In this document: positions 56,695 to 64,000 of the stretch, piece after piece
Position numbering within the stretch: position 1 is the stretch's first letter
Layout: every line of letters starts with the position of its first letter
Assembly (NCBI GenBank): GCA_036499395.1
Contig: DASYDW010000095.1
Span: 147,668-211,667, forward strand
Reading direction: 5' to 3'
DNA from: Pirellulales bacterium
GTDB lineage: Bacteria > Planctomycetota > Planctomycetia > Pirellulales > JACPPG01
DNA length: 64,000 bases
Made by a program: the position numbers and the translations under genes
Notes under the pieces: generated by a model
Database searches by the model: none
Seen by the model: only the letters and a program-made list of their open reading frames with translations
Told to the model about the DNA's origin: nothing

Positions 56695-57729
56695 ATGACG
56701 ACGTTGCGATTCGGACTTATCGGCTACGGCGCCTGGGGAAGTCACCACGCGCGAGCGATTACGAGCGTTGCCGACGCGCGGCTGGTGGCCATCTGCAGCC
56801 GCGGCGAGGAAAGTCGCCGCCGGGCCGCGGCAGACTACCCGTCGGCCAACGTTCATGCCGATTATCGCGAACTACTTGCGCGAAACGATCTCGACGCCGT
56901 CGCCGTGGTGCTTCCATCTCATTTGCACTTCGAGGTGGCGCAGGCGGTGCTCGAATCGGGCCGACACCTGCTGTTGGAAAAGCCGATGACGCTGTCAGTG
57001 GCGGACGCCGCGGCGCTGGTTGAGCTTGGCAAATCTCGCGGCGTTCGATTAGCCATCGGTCACGAATTGCGGATGTCGTCACTGTGGGGCGAAGTGAAAC
57101 GCAGGATCGACGCCGATGAAATCGGCGAACCACGGTACGCGCTAGTCGAATTGTGGCGAAAGCCCTATCGGCTTGGCTCGGACGGCTGGCGCTACGATAT
57201 CAATCGGGTCGGAAACTGGATCCTCGAAGAGCCGATTCATTTCTTCGATCTGGCACGATGGTATTTGTCACGGCTCGGCGAACCTGTTTCGGTTTACGCC
57301 GCCGCCAACGGCAAGCAACCAGACGATCCCGAGTTGCATGACAACTTCTCGGCCATTTTGAAGTTTCCCCGTGGTGGATATGCCACGATTTCTCAATCCT
57401 TGGCCGGCTGGGAGCATCATCAAACGGTGAAGCTCACCGGCACGCGCGGCGCACTTCTCGCGCGGTGGAGCGGGGCGATGGATCGCACGTTCGAGCCGAC
57501 CTTCAGCCTGCAAAAGTTGGACGAGGATCAAGCCGTCGACGTACCGATCGCCAAGCCCAGTGGCGAAGTCTACGAGCTGGTCGACCAGGCGGCCGCGTTC
57601 GTGCGCGCGGTGCGCGAGGGGACGGCCGTGGCCTGCTCGGGCGAGGACGGACGTTGGTCAGTCGCGATGTGCCTGGCGGCCGCGGAATCGGTGACCACGG
57701 GGCTGCCTGTCCACTTTTCCCGGGACTGA
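56695..57729 (+). CDS. Gfo/Idh/MocA-family oxidoreductase
   Basis: A 344-residue NAD(P)-dependent dehydrogenase. Rossmann GLIGYGAWGSHHARA (7-21), EKP at 95-97 (LLLEKPMTL), then the Gfo/Idh C-terminal beta-sheet domain with NWILEEPIHFFDLARWYL, where the conserved His and Asp sit. No Tat signal, so cytoplasmic. The substrate is probably a sugar or inositol derivative. It is 3 bp from the MFS gene, implying shared function: transporter supplies, oxidoreductase converts. Confidence 0.85.
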   Translation: MTTLRFGLIGYGAWGSHHARAITSVADARLVAICSRGEESRRRAAADYPSANVHADYRELLARNDLDAVAVVLPSHLHFEVAQAVLESGRHLLLEKPMTLSVADAAALVELGKSRGVRLAIGHELRMSSLWGEVKRRIDADEIGEPRYALVELWRKPYRLGSDGWRYDINRVGNWILEEPIHFFDLARWYLSRLGEPVSVYAAANGKQPDDPELHDNFSAILKFPRGGYATISQSLAGWEHHQTVKLTGTRGALLARWSGAMDRTFEPTFSLQKLDEDQAVDVPIAKPSGEVYELVDQAAAFVRAVREGTAVACSGEDGRWSVAMCLAAAESVTTGLPVHFSRD

Positions 57730-57732
57730 CGC

Positions 57733-59034
57733 GTGTCGCAACCGTCTCCGACAAACTCACGGCGCTGGTACGCGGACCTGACCCGCTATCAATGGCTGGT
57801 GCTCGTGATTGCATCGGCCGGCTGGGTCTTCGATACGTTCGAAGGACAGCTTTTCAATATCACACGTGGCAGCATGCTCGGCGAACTGATCGACGCGAGC
57901 GCATCCGCGGACGACGCCTCACGCGGGGCCGCGGTGAAACAATCGGGCGACATGCTGCTGGCCGTCTTTTTGCTCGGCGGGACGTTAGGGGGCGTGGCCT
58001 TTGGCTCGTTGGCGGATCGGATCGGTCGTAAGCCGACGATGGCGCTGACGATTCTCTGCTACTCGTTGTTTTCCGGTTTGACGTACTTTGTCACCGAGAT
58101 CTGGCAGGTCGGGGCGCTGCGGTTCTTGGTGGCGCTGGGGGTCGGAGGTGAATGGGCCGTGGCCGCGGCGCTGGTGGCCGAGGTGTTTCCGACGCACGCC
58201 CGGGCGCATGCCGCGGGGATCTTTCATTCGACGAGCATCTTAGGCACCTGGCTGGCCGCGATCGCCGGATTGGTCGTGAACGCCCAGTGGCGCTATGCGT
58301 ACCTGGTTGGCATTGCGCCGGCGCTGTTGGTGCTGTGGGTGCGCAGCAGCATCGAAGAACCGGAAAGCTGGCGACAGGCGGGACGCGAGGATCGGCCGCT
58401 CGGCAGCTTTCGCGAGCTGTTCGGAATCGGGCGCTGGGCACGGCGGGCAATTTTAGGTGTGTTGTTGGCAGCAGTGGGGCTGGGAACTTTTTGGGGCGTG
58501 ACCGTGGCCGGACAGGACCTGACGCAAGAACTGCTGTTGCGGAATGGTGTTCCTGCCGCGGAAGCGACGACGAAAGCGCGCTTCGCCTACGGAATCGTGC
58601 AGACGGCCGGCGGTGGATTGGGTCTGTTATGCTTCGCGCCGCTCGCTCAGCGGTTTGGCCGACGCCCGGCTTTCGCCATCATGTTGCTGGCGGCGCAAGC
58701 GATCGTGCCGGTGACGTGCTATTGGCCGCAAACGTATGGACAGATGCTGACGGTGCTGCCGCTATTCGGCTTTCTGACGCTGGGGATTCATGCCGGCTAT
58801 GCGATTTACTTTCCTGAGTTGTTTCCCGGGCATCTGCGCGCGACGGGCGCCGGGGTCTGCTTTAATGGCGGACGTTTGCTGGCGGCGCCGTTGTTGTTTC
58901 TTTCCGGCCGGATCAAGGCACTGCCGGGGCTCGATCTGCGCTCGGCCGTATGTTTTTTGAGCTTGCTGTTTTCGTTGGGGCTGGTGTTTGTGTGGTTCCT
59001 GCCCGAGACCAAGGATCGGCCACTTCCCGAATGA
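57733..59034 (+). CDS. MFS transporter
   Basis: A 433-residue inner-membrane protein from GTG 57733, just 3 bp after the previous stop. Twelve hydrophobic segments are visible. A long polar loop (about 45-72, DASASADDASRGAAVKQSGD) follows helix 1, as in aromatic-acid or sugar-phosphate type MFS. Motif A is GSLADRIGRKPTMAL, and RFLVALGVGGEWAVAAALVA resembles sugar/organic acid carriers. Substrate is unknown; the operon suggests it carries what the oxidoreductase or oxygenase uses. Confidence 0.85.
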   Translation: MSQPSPTNSRRWYADLTRYQWLVLVIASAGWVFDTFEGQLFNITRGSMLGELIDASASADDASRGAAVKQSGDMLLAVFLLGGTLGGVAFGSLADRIGRKPTMALTILCYSLFSGLTYFVTEIWQVGALRFLVALGVGGEWAVAAALVAEVFPTHARAHAAGIFHSTSILGTWLAAIAGLVVNAQWRYAYLVGIAPALLVLWVRSSIEEPESWRQAGREDRPLGSFRELFGIGRWARRAILGVLLAAVGLGTFWGVTVAGQDLTQELLLRNGVPAAEATTKARFAYGIVQTAGGGLGLLCFAPLAQRFGRRPAFAIMLLAAQAIVPVTCYWPQTYGQMLTVLPLFGFLTLGIHAGYAIYFPELFPGHLRATGAGVCFNGGRLLAAPLLFLSGRIKALPGLDLRSAVCFLSLLFSLGLVFVWFLPETKDRPLPE

Positions 59035-59086
59035 TTGCTATGGGGCACCAGTCGATCCACGAAATATCGCGCGAGGGTTAACGTTC

Positions 59087-60070
59087 ATGATTCATGAGAC
59101 ATTGAGCGTTTCACAGGTCGCGCTGCCCGAGCAGCAGATGTACGACTGGCAACCATTTCCGCTGGCGCTCGAGTGCCGGACCGCGTCAGCGACTCTGCCG
59201 CAGGTCACGGCGTGGCTGGCCACGCAGCGGGATGACCTGCTGGCCCAGGCGGGAATCTGTGGGGCGATTCTGTTCCGTGGCTTTCCCCTCGCCACGCCCG
59301 TTGATTTTGACGGATTTGTAGCGGCCTTTGGTTTGGAGAACTTTCCCTACGATCAATCGCTGTCGAATGCGGTGCGCGTGAACCGTACGCCGCGTGTGTT
59401 TACGGCCAATGAAGCGCCGGCCTCGGTGACGATCTTTCTGCATCACGAGATGGCGCAGACACCGATTTTTCCCAGCCGGCTGTTTTTCTTTTGCGAACAG
59501 GCGGCCGCGTCGGGCGGGGCTACACCGCTGTGCCGGTCGGATATTCTGTGGCAACAGCTTGTCGAACGCTGCCCGCAGTTCGCGCAGGCTTGTGCGGAGC
59601 GGGGGCTGCGATATACGAACGTGATGCCGCCGGCCGCCGACGTGACGTCAGGCATGGGGCGCAGCTGGCAAAGCACGCTTCGGGCCGATAGCCGTGAACA
59701 AGCCGAGCAGCGTCTCAAAACCCTCGGTTACGAGTGGCAATGGCTGGACGATGGCTGTCTGCGGGCGACCACACCAAGACTGCCGGCCGTGCGTGATCTT
59801 GGCGCGGGACGGCGATCCTTCTTCAACCAACTGATTGCCGCTTATCACGGCTGGAAGGATACGCGCAACGATCCGGCGAAAGCGATCGTACACGGCGATG
59901 GTACGCCGCTGGACGCGCAAGCTGTTGCGACCGTGGCCGAATTAGCGGAAGGCCTGACGTTCGATATCCCCTGGCAGACCGGGGACGTGGCGCTGGTGGA
60001 TAATTTCGTCACGATGCACGGCCGCCGACCGTTCAGCGGCATACGGCGCGTGCTGGCGTCGCTAACCTAG
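59087..60070 (+). CDS. TauD/TfdA (SyrP-like) Fe(II)/2-oxoglutarate-dependent oxygenase
   Basis: A 327-residue enzyme. Iron-binding motif FLHHEMAQ gives H119-x-E121, with glutamate in place of the usual aspartate, as in clavaminate-synthase/SyrP-type members; the distal His is H311 (VTMHGRRPF) and R320 (SGIRRVLA) binds 2-oxoglutarate. These enzymes hydroxylate small molecules or carrier-bound amino acids. Substrate unknown. ATG 59087; the frame before it overlaps the MFS end. Its stop codon shares CTAG with the opposing gene. Confidence 0.85.
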   Translation: MIHETLSVSQVALPEQQMYDWQPFPLALECRTASATLPQVTAWLATQRDDLLAQAGICGAILFRGFPLATPVDFDGFVAAFGLENFPYDQSLSNAVRVNRTPRVFTANEAPASVTIFLHHEMAQTPIFPSRLFFFCEQAAASGGATPLCRSDILWQQLVERCPQFAQACAERGLRYTNVMPPAADVTSGMGRSWQSTLRADSREQAEQRLKTLGYEWQWLDDGCLRATTPRLPAVRDLGAGRRSFFNQLIAAYHGWKDTRNDPAKAIVHGDGTPLDAQAVATVAELAEGLTFDIPWQTGDVALVDNFVTMHGRRPFSGIRRVLASLT

Positions 60071-60261
60071 CGATCGGCCTTGGTGAGTTGCCAATTGGAG
60101 ATGATGACGTCGGCTCCCGGCGTCAGCTTGCGGAGCTTGTCGGTAATGACCGGCCGTTCCGAGACCTTGGCGGTCTTCAATTTCTTGGCCAAAAGCCCCA
60201 GCTTCTTGCGACGATGACGGCGCCGCTTGATTTCCTTATGGCGTTCGCTGATTCCACCCAC
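60067..60261 (-). CDS. Small basic protein, DUF6800-like
   Basis: A 64-residue protein (MGGISERHKEIKRRRHRRKK, then LGLLAKKLKTAKVSERPVIT and DKLRKLTPGADVIISNW). The basic helix followed by a KIRKLTPGAEVI-like end matches a short planctomycete family I know as DUF6800. It probably binds RNA or the ribosome given its charge, but this is not shown. The start is the only ATG. Its stop overlaps the oxygenase stop. Confidence 0.72.
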   Translation of the reverse strand: MGGISERHKEIKRRRHRRKKLGLLAKKLKTAKVSERPVITDKLRKLTPGADVIISNWQLTKADR

Positions 60262-60723
60262 CTGTGAGGACTCCTAGCCGGGGACATTCTCGACCTTAGA
60301 ACCGCTTCCCGCCGCGATGGCGAGAACCCCGTTTGTAGCCCGGCAGGCAGGTTGCGTCAATCGCCATTGGCCGGGGGGCGACCCCGTTCCGAGGGGCGCA
60401 ACGGGCCAGCAATCCGCGGCGATCGGCTCGCCACGTACGATTTTCGAAGGCCGATTCCTGTTATCGGCCGGCAGGCCACGGCCGGCGCAGATTTCGGTCG
60501 ACTTCAGCTGGGAAAAATGCAGGGTCTCGTCCAACGGATGGCTATTCGACCTGCAGTTCCCGAGTATCGACTCGATGAATTTGTCGCGATCTCTGTCGGA
60601 GTGGCATTTCCGAAATCGAATCGACGCCCATTGTTTATTTTATTTTGTCAGGAATTTGCTTCTAGAATCGAAAAGCAATATGGGGGCAACAACTGCATTT
60701 ATCGATGTCTGGAGAAATTGACA
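60262..60723 (+). other. Intergenic region, no gene seen
   Basis: About 460 bp, with an AT-rich stretch near 60630-60720 that probably contains the promoter of the PEP-CTERM gene. Open frames continuing into that gene have no signal peptide and were not accepted. Confidence 0.4.
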
Positions 60724-61626
60724 ATGAAGCGATCCTGCCCCGGTGCCTCCCCGCTATCGACGGTGATGATCTGTCTCGTAACGCTCGCGGGACCGGTTCG
60801 TTTGGTATGCGGAGATGTCGTTATCAATCAGGGGAATATGAACGCCAATGGCTGGCAGTTTACGGCAACAGATAATCAGGGCAATCCTGGTCTCGGGGCA
60901 GGAACGGGTACGTTCGTAACCGGCCCCGCCACCCCGCCCGCCGGCGTAGGCAGCTTCAATTTTCAGACGGCCTCCGGGGACGGGGACCAAAGCGTCCAAC
61001 TGCGCAACTCCAGTTGGGCAGGCACGAGCCTTTCTGCGATCACCGATCTAAGCTACAGCACATACGCGACTTCAATCGGCGGCGACCAATTGCCGTGGCT
61101 GACGCTCTACGTCAATACCAATGGCGATCTTGGAGCGGGCTACAATGATCGGATCGACTTCGAGCCAGTTTATTCGAGTTCCACCGCTGGCAATGGCAAT
61201 CCCTTTACTCACCAAGGGCCGATTGCACTCGACACGTGGCAAACCTGGAACACGCTGAGTGGCATGTGGTATTCGGACAACGGCGCGCCTGGTTCCAATA
61301 TCGATCTCTCGCATGCCAACGGTCCCGGTGAGTACGCAATTACTTTTCAGGAGTATTTGCACGAGTTTCCGAATGCAATCATCGTCAATGATGTCGACAA
61401 CCAACTGGGCGGAATTCGCCTTGCATCGGGATATTCGAGTCCAGGGGACAATTACAACACCTACGTCGATGCGCTTACGATCGCCACGGGAGACAACAGC
61501 GTGACCTACGATTTTGAGCCCGGGGGATCGGTAGTACCGGAACCCGCCAGTGTGGTCATGTGGTCCGTGTTGGCGACCGTTGGGCTGGGCATTTGCAAGT
61601 GGCGAGGAGCGCGATTGAAGAAATAA
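60724..61626 (+). CDS. PEP-CTERM sorted exoprotein
   Basis: A 300-residue protein. Signal peptide MKRSCPGASPLSTVMICLVT, then LAGPVRLVCG. The body is beta-rich (VVINQGNMNANGWQFTATDN, LSYSTYATSIGGDQLPWLTL, DNYNTYVDALTIATG), resembling a carbohydrate-binding-like jelly roll. The PEP tag is at 272-274, followed by the hydrophobic stretch VVMWSVLATVGLGICKW and a basic end RGARLKK. GGAGA precedes ATG 60724. A strong terminator follows the gene. Function unknown; exported to the surface by an exosortase system elsewhere. Confidence 0.8.
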   Translation: MKRSCPGASPLSTVMICLVTLAGPVRLVCGDVVINQGNMNANGWQFTATDNQGNPGLGAGTGTFVTGPATPPAGVGSFNFQTASGDGDQSVQLRNSSWAGTSLSAITDLSYSTYATSIGGDQLPWLTLYVNTNGDLGAGYNDRIDFEPVYSSSTAGNGNPFTHQGPIALDTWQTWNTLSGMWYSDNGAPGSNIDLSHANGPGEYAITFQEYLHEFPNAIIVNDVDNQLGGIRLASGYSSPGDNYNTYVDALTIATGDNSVTYDFEPGGSVVPEPASVVMWSVLATVGLGICKWRGARLKK

Positions 61627-61650
61627 CGCGCATGGCGATCAGGTTCATTA

Positions 61651-61678
61651 GGCCATCCACGTAGGATGGCCTTTTTTT
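61651..61678 (+). terminator. Rho-independent terminator of the PEP-CTERM gene
   Basis: GGCCATCC (61651-61658) pairs with GGATGGCC (61664-61671) around ACGTA, followed by seven T residues (61672-61678). Confidence 0.88.
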
Positions 61679-61715
61679 GCGCGCCAAGTCGGACAAACAG
61701 CCGCACTTCATCGGC

Positions 61716-62012
61716 CTAGGGAGCCGGTCGGCGATGATCCGCTCTTGATTCAGTATCTTCCTGCTTGACCGCGCGCCGTCCGTCGGGGGCATCATCAATC
61801 CGCCCCAAGTAGTCAGTCTGACCGTTGACCTTTTTGCCCAGTGCCCCCTGGGCATGCTTGAATGGGGGTAAGTCCTTGCGAGACTTGCCACGAGACGTAG
61901 ACTTGGAGCCAGGAGATTTTGGTATTTCGACGGGTCGCAGCTCGTTATCGGGTGTACGAAAGGGGTGTACAACACGGTGACTGGCAGGCGGATCGGAAGT
62001 CAGAAAATGCAA
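61716..62012 (-). pseudogene. Remnant of a tyrosine-type integrase N-terminus (frameshifted)
   Basis: The frame reads KDLPPFKHAQGALGKKVNGQ then TDYLGRIDDAPDGRRA, which matches the N-terminal pattern of planctomycete site-specific integrases (P-x-F-x-H-x-x-G-x-W-x-K-K-x-x-G-x-x-x-Y-x-G). A second minus-strand frame over the same stretch reads KILNQERIIADRLPRP, fitting the usual continuation W-L-x-Q-K-x-x-x-L-A-G-R-x-P-R. A frameshift between them breaks the gene; the catalytic domain is missing. It lies 25 bp from tRNA-Ser, a typical integration target. Identified by memory of the family pattern only. Confidence 0.45.
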
Positions 62013-62037
62013 TAACCTCGGGGAATTGTAGAGATTC

Positions 62038-62124
62038 GGATGGGTGGCAGAGTGGTCGAATGCGGCAGTCTTGAAAACTGCTGGGTGCGCAAGTGCCCCG
62101 GGGGTTCGAATCCCTCCCCATCCG
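62038..62124 (+). tRNA. tRNA-Ser (anticodon UGA)
   Basis: Acceptor GGATGGG (62038-62044) pairs with CCCATCC before discriminator G. The D arm contains TGGCAGAGTGGTCGAATGCG; the anticodon stem GCAGT/ACTGC holds loop CTTGAAA with TGA; a long variable arm (serine type) follows, then GGTTCGAATCC. CCA is not encoded. Confidence 0.96.
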
Positions 62125-62138
62125 CTTTGTGCGTCTAG

Positions 62139-63365
62139 CTAATCGTCTTGCGTTGTCCGTTGCTGGAACGAACTTGCGGCGTCGAAGGCGATCGGCAGGA
62201 CCCCGTCGGAGCGGGCTTCTTTGATTCGCACCAACTGATAATCGGGATCGTCCTTGTCGAACTTGTCGGCATTCGCGGCCAGATCGGTCGTTGCGGACTC
62301 GATTGCCGTGCAGAATGTCCGCCACGAGTTCGTGGCTTGCCACTCGTCGTCGACGACGTCCGTCACGCCCGGCAATTCGCAGTCGGCATTCTCGTCCATC
62401 TCAGCGCCCAATAGCGTCGTCTCCAAGCCCACCAGTTGGGTGTGCTCTTTGTCGAGATAGAACGCCACATAGCAATGATGGGGGAGCGAGACCAGGATCG
62501 GCTCAATGTCGATTTTGCGCAATAGCGATGCGAACAGCACGGCGCCATCCACGCAATTGGCCTGGCCGTTGTTGATCGATTCGTCGAGCAGTCGGACGTG
62601 CTGACTGTAGACGGTCTCGTTCGTGGCGACGCTTTTGGTAATGCTGCTGTAGCGCACGTCGCGCTCAGAAAGGGCATTCCACAAGGCGTAAACCTGCCGG
62701 TAGACGTCCTCGGTCTTGCCGGATTGATAGCCCGAGAATGAGCTGACGACCCCGTCGTCCAACGCCTCGCGCAAGACCTTGTCGATGAACGGATGTTGTT
62801 CGTTGACGTACGCGGCGAACATGTATGACATGTCGGTGATGCCGCCATCGGGATTTACCCGAGCAAACGGACAATCGTTCACCGATCGCACCGTGGCGGT
62901 GGTGGTGTAGACCTCGGGCTCGTCGCCGCCGATCTTCACAGTGAAGGTGACTGAGACCGGCGTCGACTGCTTGTTTTGGGCGAGCGCTTTGTAGTGATAG
63001 CGGATGCGCGGATAGATGTCGTATTCGGCGCCGGCATGCTCGAGGGTGCCATCGAACGTGGTGCGGTCGAGGATTTCCTTGCATTCGATCGTCACCTCGA
63101 TCGGGGTGTCATCTTCGGTCGCAACGACCTTGACCCCCAAGACTCCCTGAGGGTCCCCCAGTACGACAACGTCGTCGTCCGTGTCGGTTTCCTGTTCGTC
63201 GTCTTCTGCATGGCGGATGGTCGACGACGCCAATAGATAAGAGGGAAAGAATTGATTATTCCACCCAATGATCGGTACGAAGCTTTCCTCGCCGAATGCG
63301 GGTATGACCGTCAGGAAGGCGGATCCCAGTGCTGCGAATGAAACAAGAAATGTCGTGCGACGCAT
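62139..63365 (-). CDS. Secreted transglutaminase-like cysteine protein
   Basis: A 408-residue protein. Signal peptide MRRTTFLVSFAALGSAFLTV then IPAFGEE. An acidic stretch follows (52-66). The C-terminal half contains ANCVDGAVLFASLLRKIDIE (Cys271) and, about 25 residues on, SLPHHCYVAFYLD (His296/297), the Cys-His arrangement of transglutaminase-like proteases. The third residue may be E315. Length and fold fit secreted TGc-like proteins; enzyme activity is unproven. ATG 63365 has GGGGAGAG at 8 nt. Its end lies 14 bp from the tRNA. Confidence 0.7.
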   Translation of the reverse strand: MRRTTFLVSFAALGSAFLTVIPAFGEESFVPIIGWNNQFFPSYLLASSTIRHAEDDEQETDTDDDVVVLGDPQGVLGVKVVATEDDTPIEVTIECKEILDRTTFDGTLEHAGAEYDIYPRIRYHYKALAQNKQSTPVSVTFTVKIGGDEPEVYTTTATVRSVNDCPFARVNPDGGITDMSYMFAAYVNEQHPFIDKVLREALDDGVVSSFSGYQSGKTEDVYRQVYALWNALSERDVRYSSITKSVATNETVYSQHVRLLDESINNGQANCVDGAVLFASLLRKIDIEPILVSLPHHCYVAFYLDKEHTQLVGLETTLLGAEMDENADCELPGVTDVVDDEWQATNSWRTFCTAIESATTDLAANADKFDKDDPDYQLVRIKEARSDGVLPIAFDAASSFQQRTTQDD

Positions 63366-63544
63366 GAAGACGCTCTCCCCTGATTCAAGGCCTCGAAGTC
63401 TCACTGCAACGTTACGTCAGGAGAGATCGCGGCGCGAGAGTGCGGTGTGTGGTGAATGAACTGCCCCGGCGAACGCAGCAGGCGGCGAGAACCGATCTCG
63501 CACGATTTTGTGCGTTGCGCCGAATATGCGGTAGGTGGGCCAGG

Positions 63545-64000
63545 TCACGCCCGACAGTCACCCGGCTGCGATGGGGACGGTAGCATTGTGTCGCGTAGGG
63601 GCGTCTCGACTGCGACTTTCGCTATGCTGATCGTTGAGGCGGCAATGGCTTTGGCGACGGTCGTCTTTTCAGTGGCCGTCGACGAGATGGTGGCCAGCCA
63701 ATTAGATGCAACCACGGCGATGTCTTGAGCGTTGACGATGCCGTCGCCGTTGACGTCGCCGATCGGGCCAGGGGTCAGCCAATTCGAAGCGATCAGTGCG
63801 AGATCTTGCGCATTGACGATACCATCGCCATTAGCGTCGCCGGACAATATATCCGTGCTGCTGACGCTGAAGTTAGTAGGAGAGCTTGCCGTTCCGAGCG
63901 TCCCGTCTTGATCGAAGGCCTGAACTTTCCATTGGTAGTTATGGCCTGCGGTAAGCGGGGTGCTGGGGGTGTAGCTGGTGCCGGCGACCGACAGGTTGGT
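63545..64000 (-). CDS. Exported FnIII/dockerin-type protein, C-terminal part
   Basis: The frame is open to the right-hand window edge. Upstream part (63848-64000): a fibronectin-III-like segment (TPSTPLTAGHNYQWKVQAFD). Then a type I dockerin with two Ca2+ loops: DANGDGIVNAQDLALIASNW and DVNGDGIVNAQDIAVVASNW. The two loop repeats are nearly identical at DNA level. A Thr/Ala/Ile-rich C-terminal extension of about 50 residues follows the dockerin. Dockerins bind cohesins; in planctomycetes their partner is unclear. The start lies outside the window. Confidence 0.85.
   Translation of the reverse strand, partial: TNLSVAGTSYTPSTPLTAGHNYQWKVQAFDQDGTLGTASSPTNFSVSSTDILSGDANGDGIVNAQDLALIASNWLTPGPIGDVNGDGIVNAQDIAVVASNWLATISSTATEKTTVAKAIAASTISIAKVAVETPLRDTMLPSPSQPGDCRA

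Noticed and set aside
61979..62124. Direct repeat of the tRNA 3' end marking an intact island (attL/attR)
   Set aside because: The sequence GGGTTCGAATCCCTCC occurs once in the window, so no second attachment site is visible.

Overview
This is about 64 kb of a GC-rich bacterial chromosome that is almost certainly from the phylum Planctomycetota, most likely a Pirellulales-like lineage. The call rests on the combination of genes: PEP-CTERM sorted exoproteins, a dockerin-bearing protein, a secreted sulfatase, HEATH-motif proteins of the DUF1570 type, a zinc-ribbon/ExbD fusion, a redoxin/heme c/copper-monooxygenase fusion, and several very small proteins of a kind I know mainly from planctomycetes. 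Most of the window is chromosomal backbone. I see no rRNA, CRISPR array, intact prophage or intact insertion sequence.

Layout. 0-5 kb: 3' end of purB, a Fur-family regulator, an orphan FlgM-like protein, a secreted EF-hand protein and an LptF/LptG permease. 5-11.5 kb: a GT2/ArnT-like fusion, a secreted Dabb protein, a YceH protein and glutamine-dependent NAD synthetase. 11.6-13.7 kb: a leftward ExbB-ExbD-ExbD (Tol-like) cluster in which one ExbD carries an N-terminal zinc ribbon. 14-21 kb: four secreted proteins facing right: PL10 pectate lyase, redoxin/heme/Cu-monooxygenase, sulfatase, and LamG/metallophosphoesterase. 21-24.7 kb, leftward: radical SAM protein, a small unknown, ilvC and ilvN. 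24.9-33.3 kb, rightward: uvrA, a TMTC-like TPR membrane protein, a thioredoxin-like ferredoxin, an SLC13-type transporter and a DUF1570 protein. 33.7-40.9 kb: a LysR regulator with a candidate operator, then gltB-gltD. 41.5-47 kb: PEP-CTERM protein, second DUF1570-like protein, creatininase-family hydrolase and a double ABC-2 permease. 47-55 kb: small conserved proteins, TPR proteins, a winged-helix protein, a TIM-barrel isomerase-like protein, a NagD-type HAD phosphatase and a double zinc-ribbon membrane protein. 55.5-60 kb: thiolase, Gfo/Idh/MocA oxidoreductase, MFS transporter and a SyrP-like Fe/2-oxoglutarate oxygenase, tightly packed. 60-64 kb: a DUF6800-like small protein, a PEP-CTERM protein, a broken integrase fragment beside tRNA-Ser(UGA), a transglutaminase-like secreted protein, and the 3' end of a dockerin protein.

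How the genes work together. Amino-acid and nitrogen assimilation (ilvC/ilvN, gltBD with an adjacent LysR), NAD synthesis and DNA repair make up the housekeeping part. The secreted enzymes of 14-21 kb fit a lifestyle of degrading sulfated or pectic polysaccharides. LptF/G, ExbB/D and the ArnT-like enzyme fit a diderm envelope.

Non-coding structure worth attention: a family of intergenic hairpin repeats restricted to 11.4-24.1 kb; a possible structured RNA at about 49.2-49.55 kb that ends in a textbook terminator; an operator-like dyad upstream of the LysR gene; and the tRNA-Ser/integrase-remnant junction at 61.7-62.1 kb.
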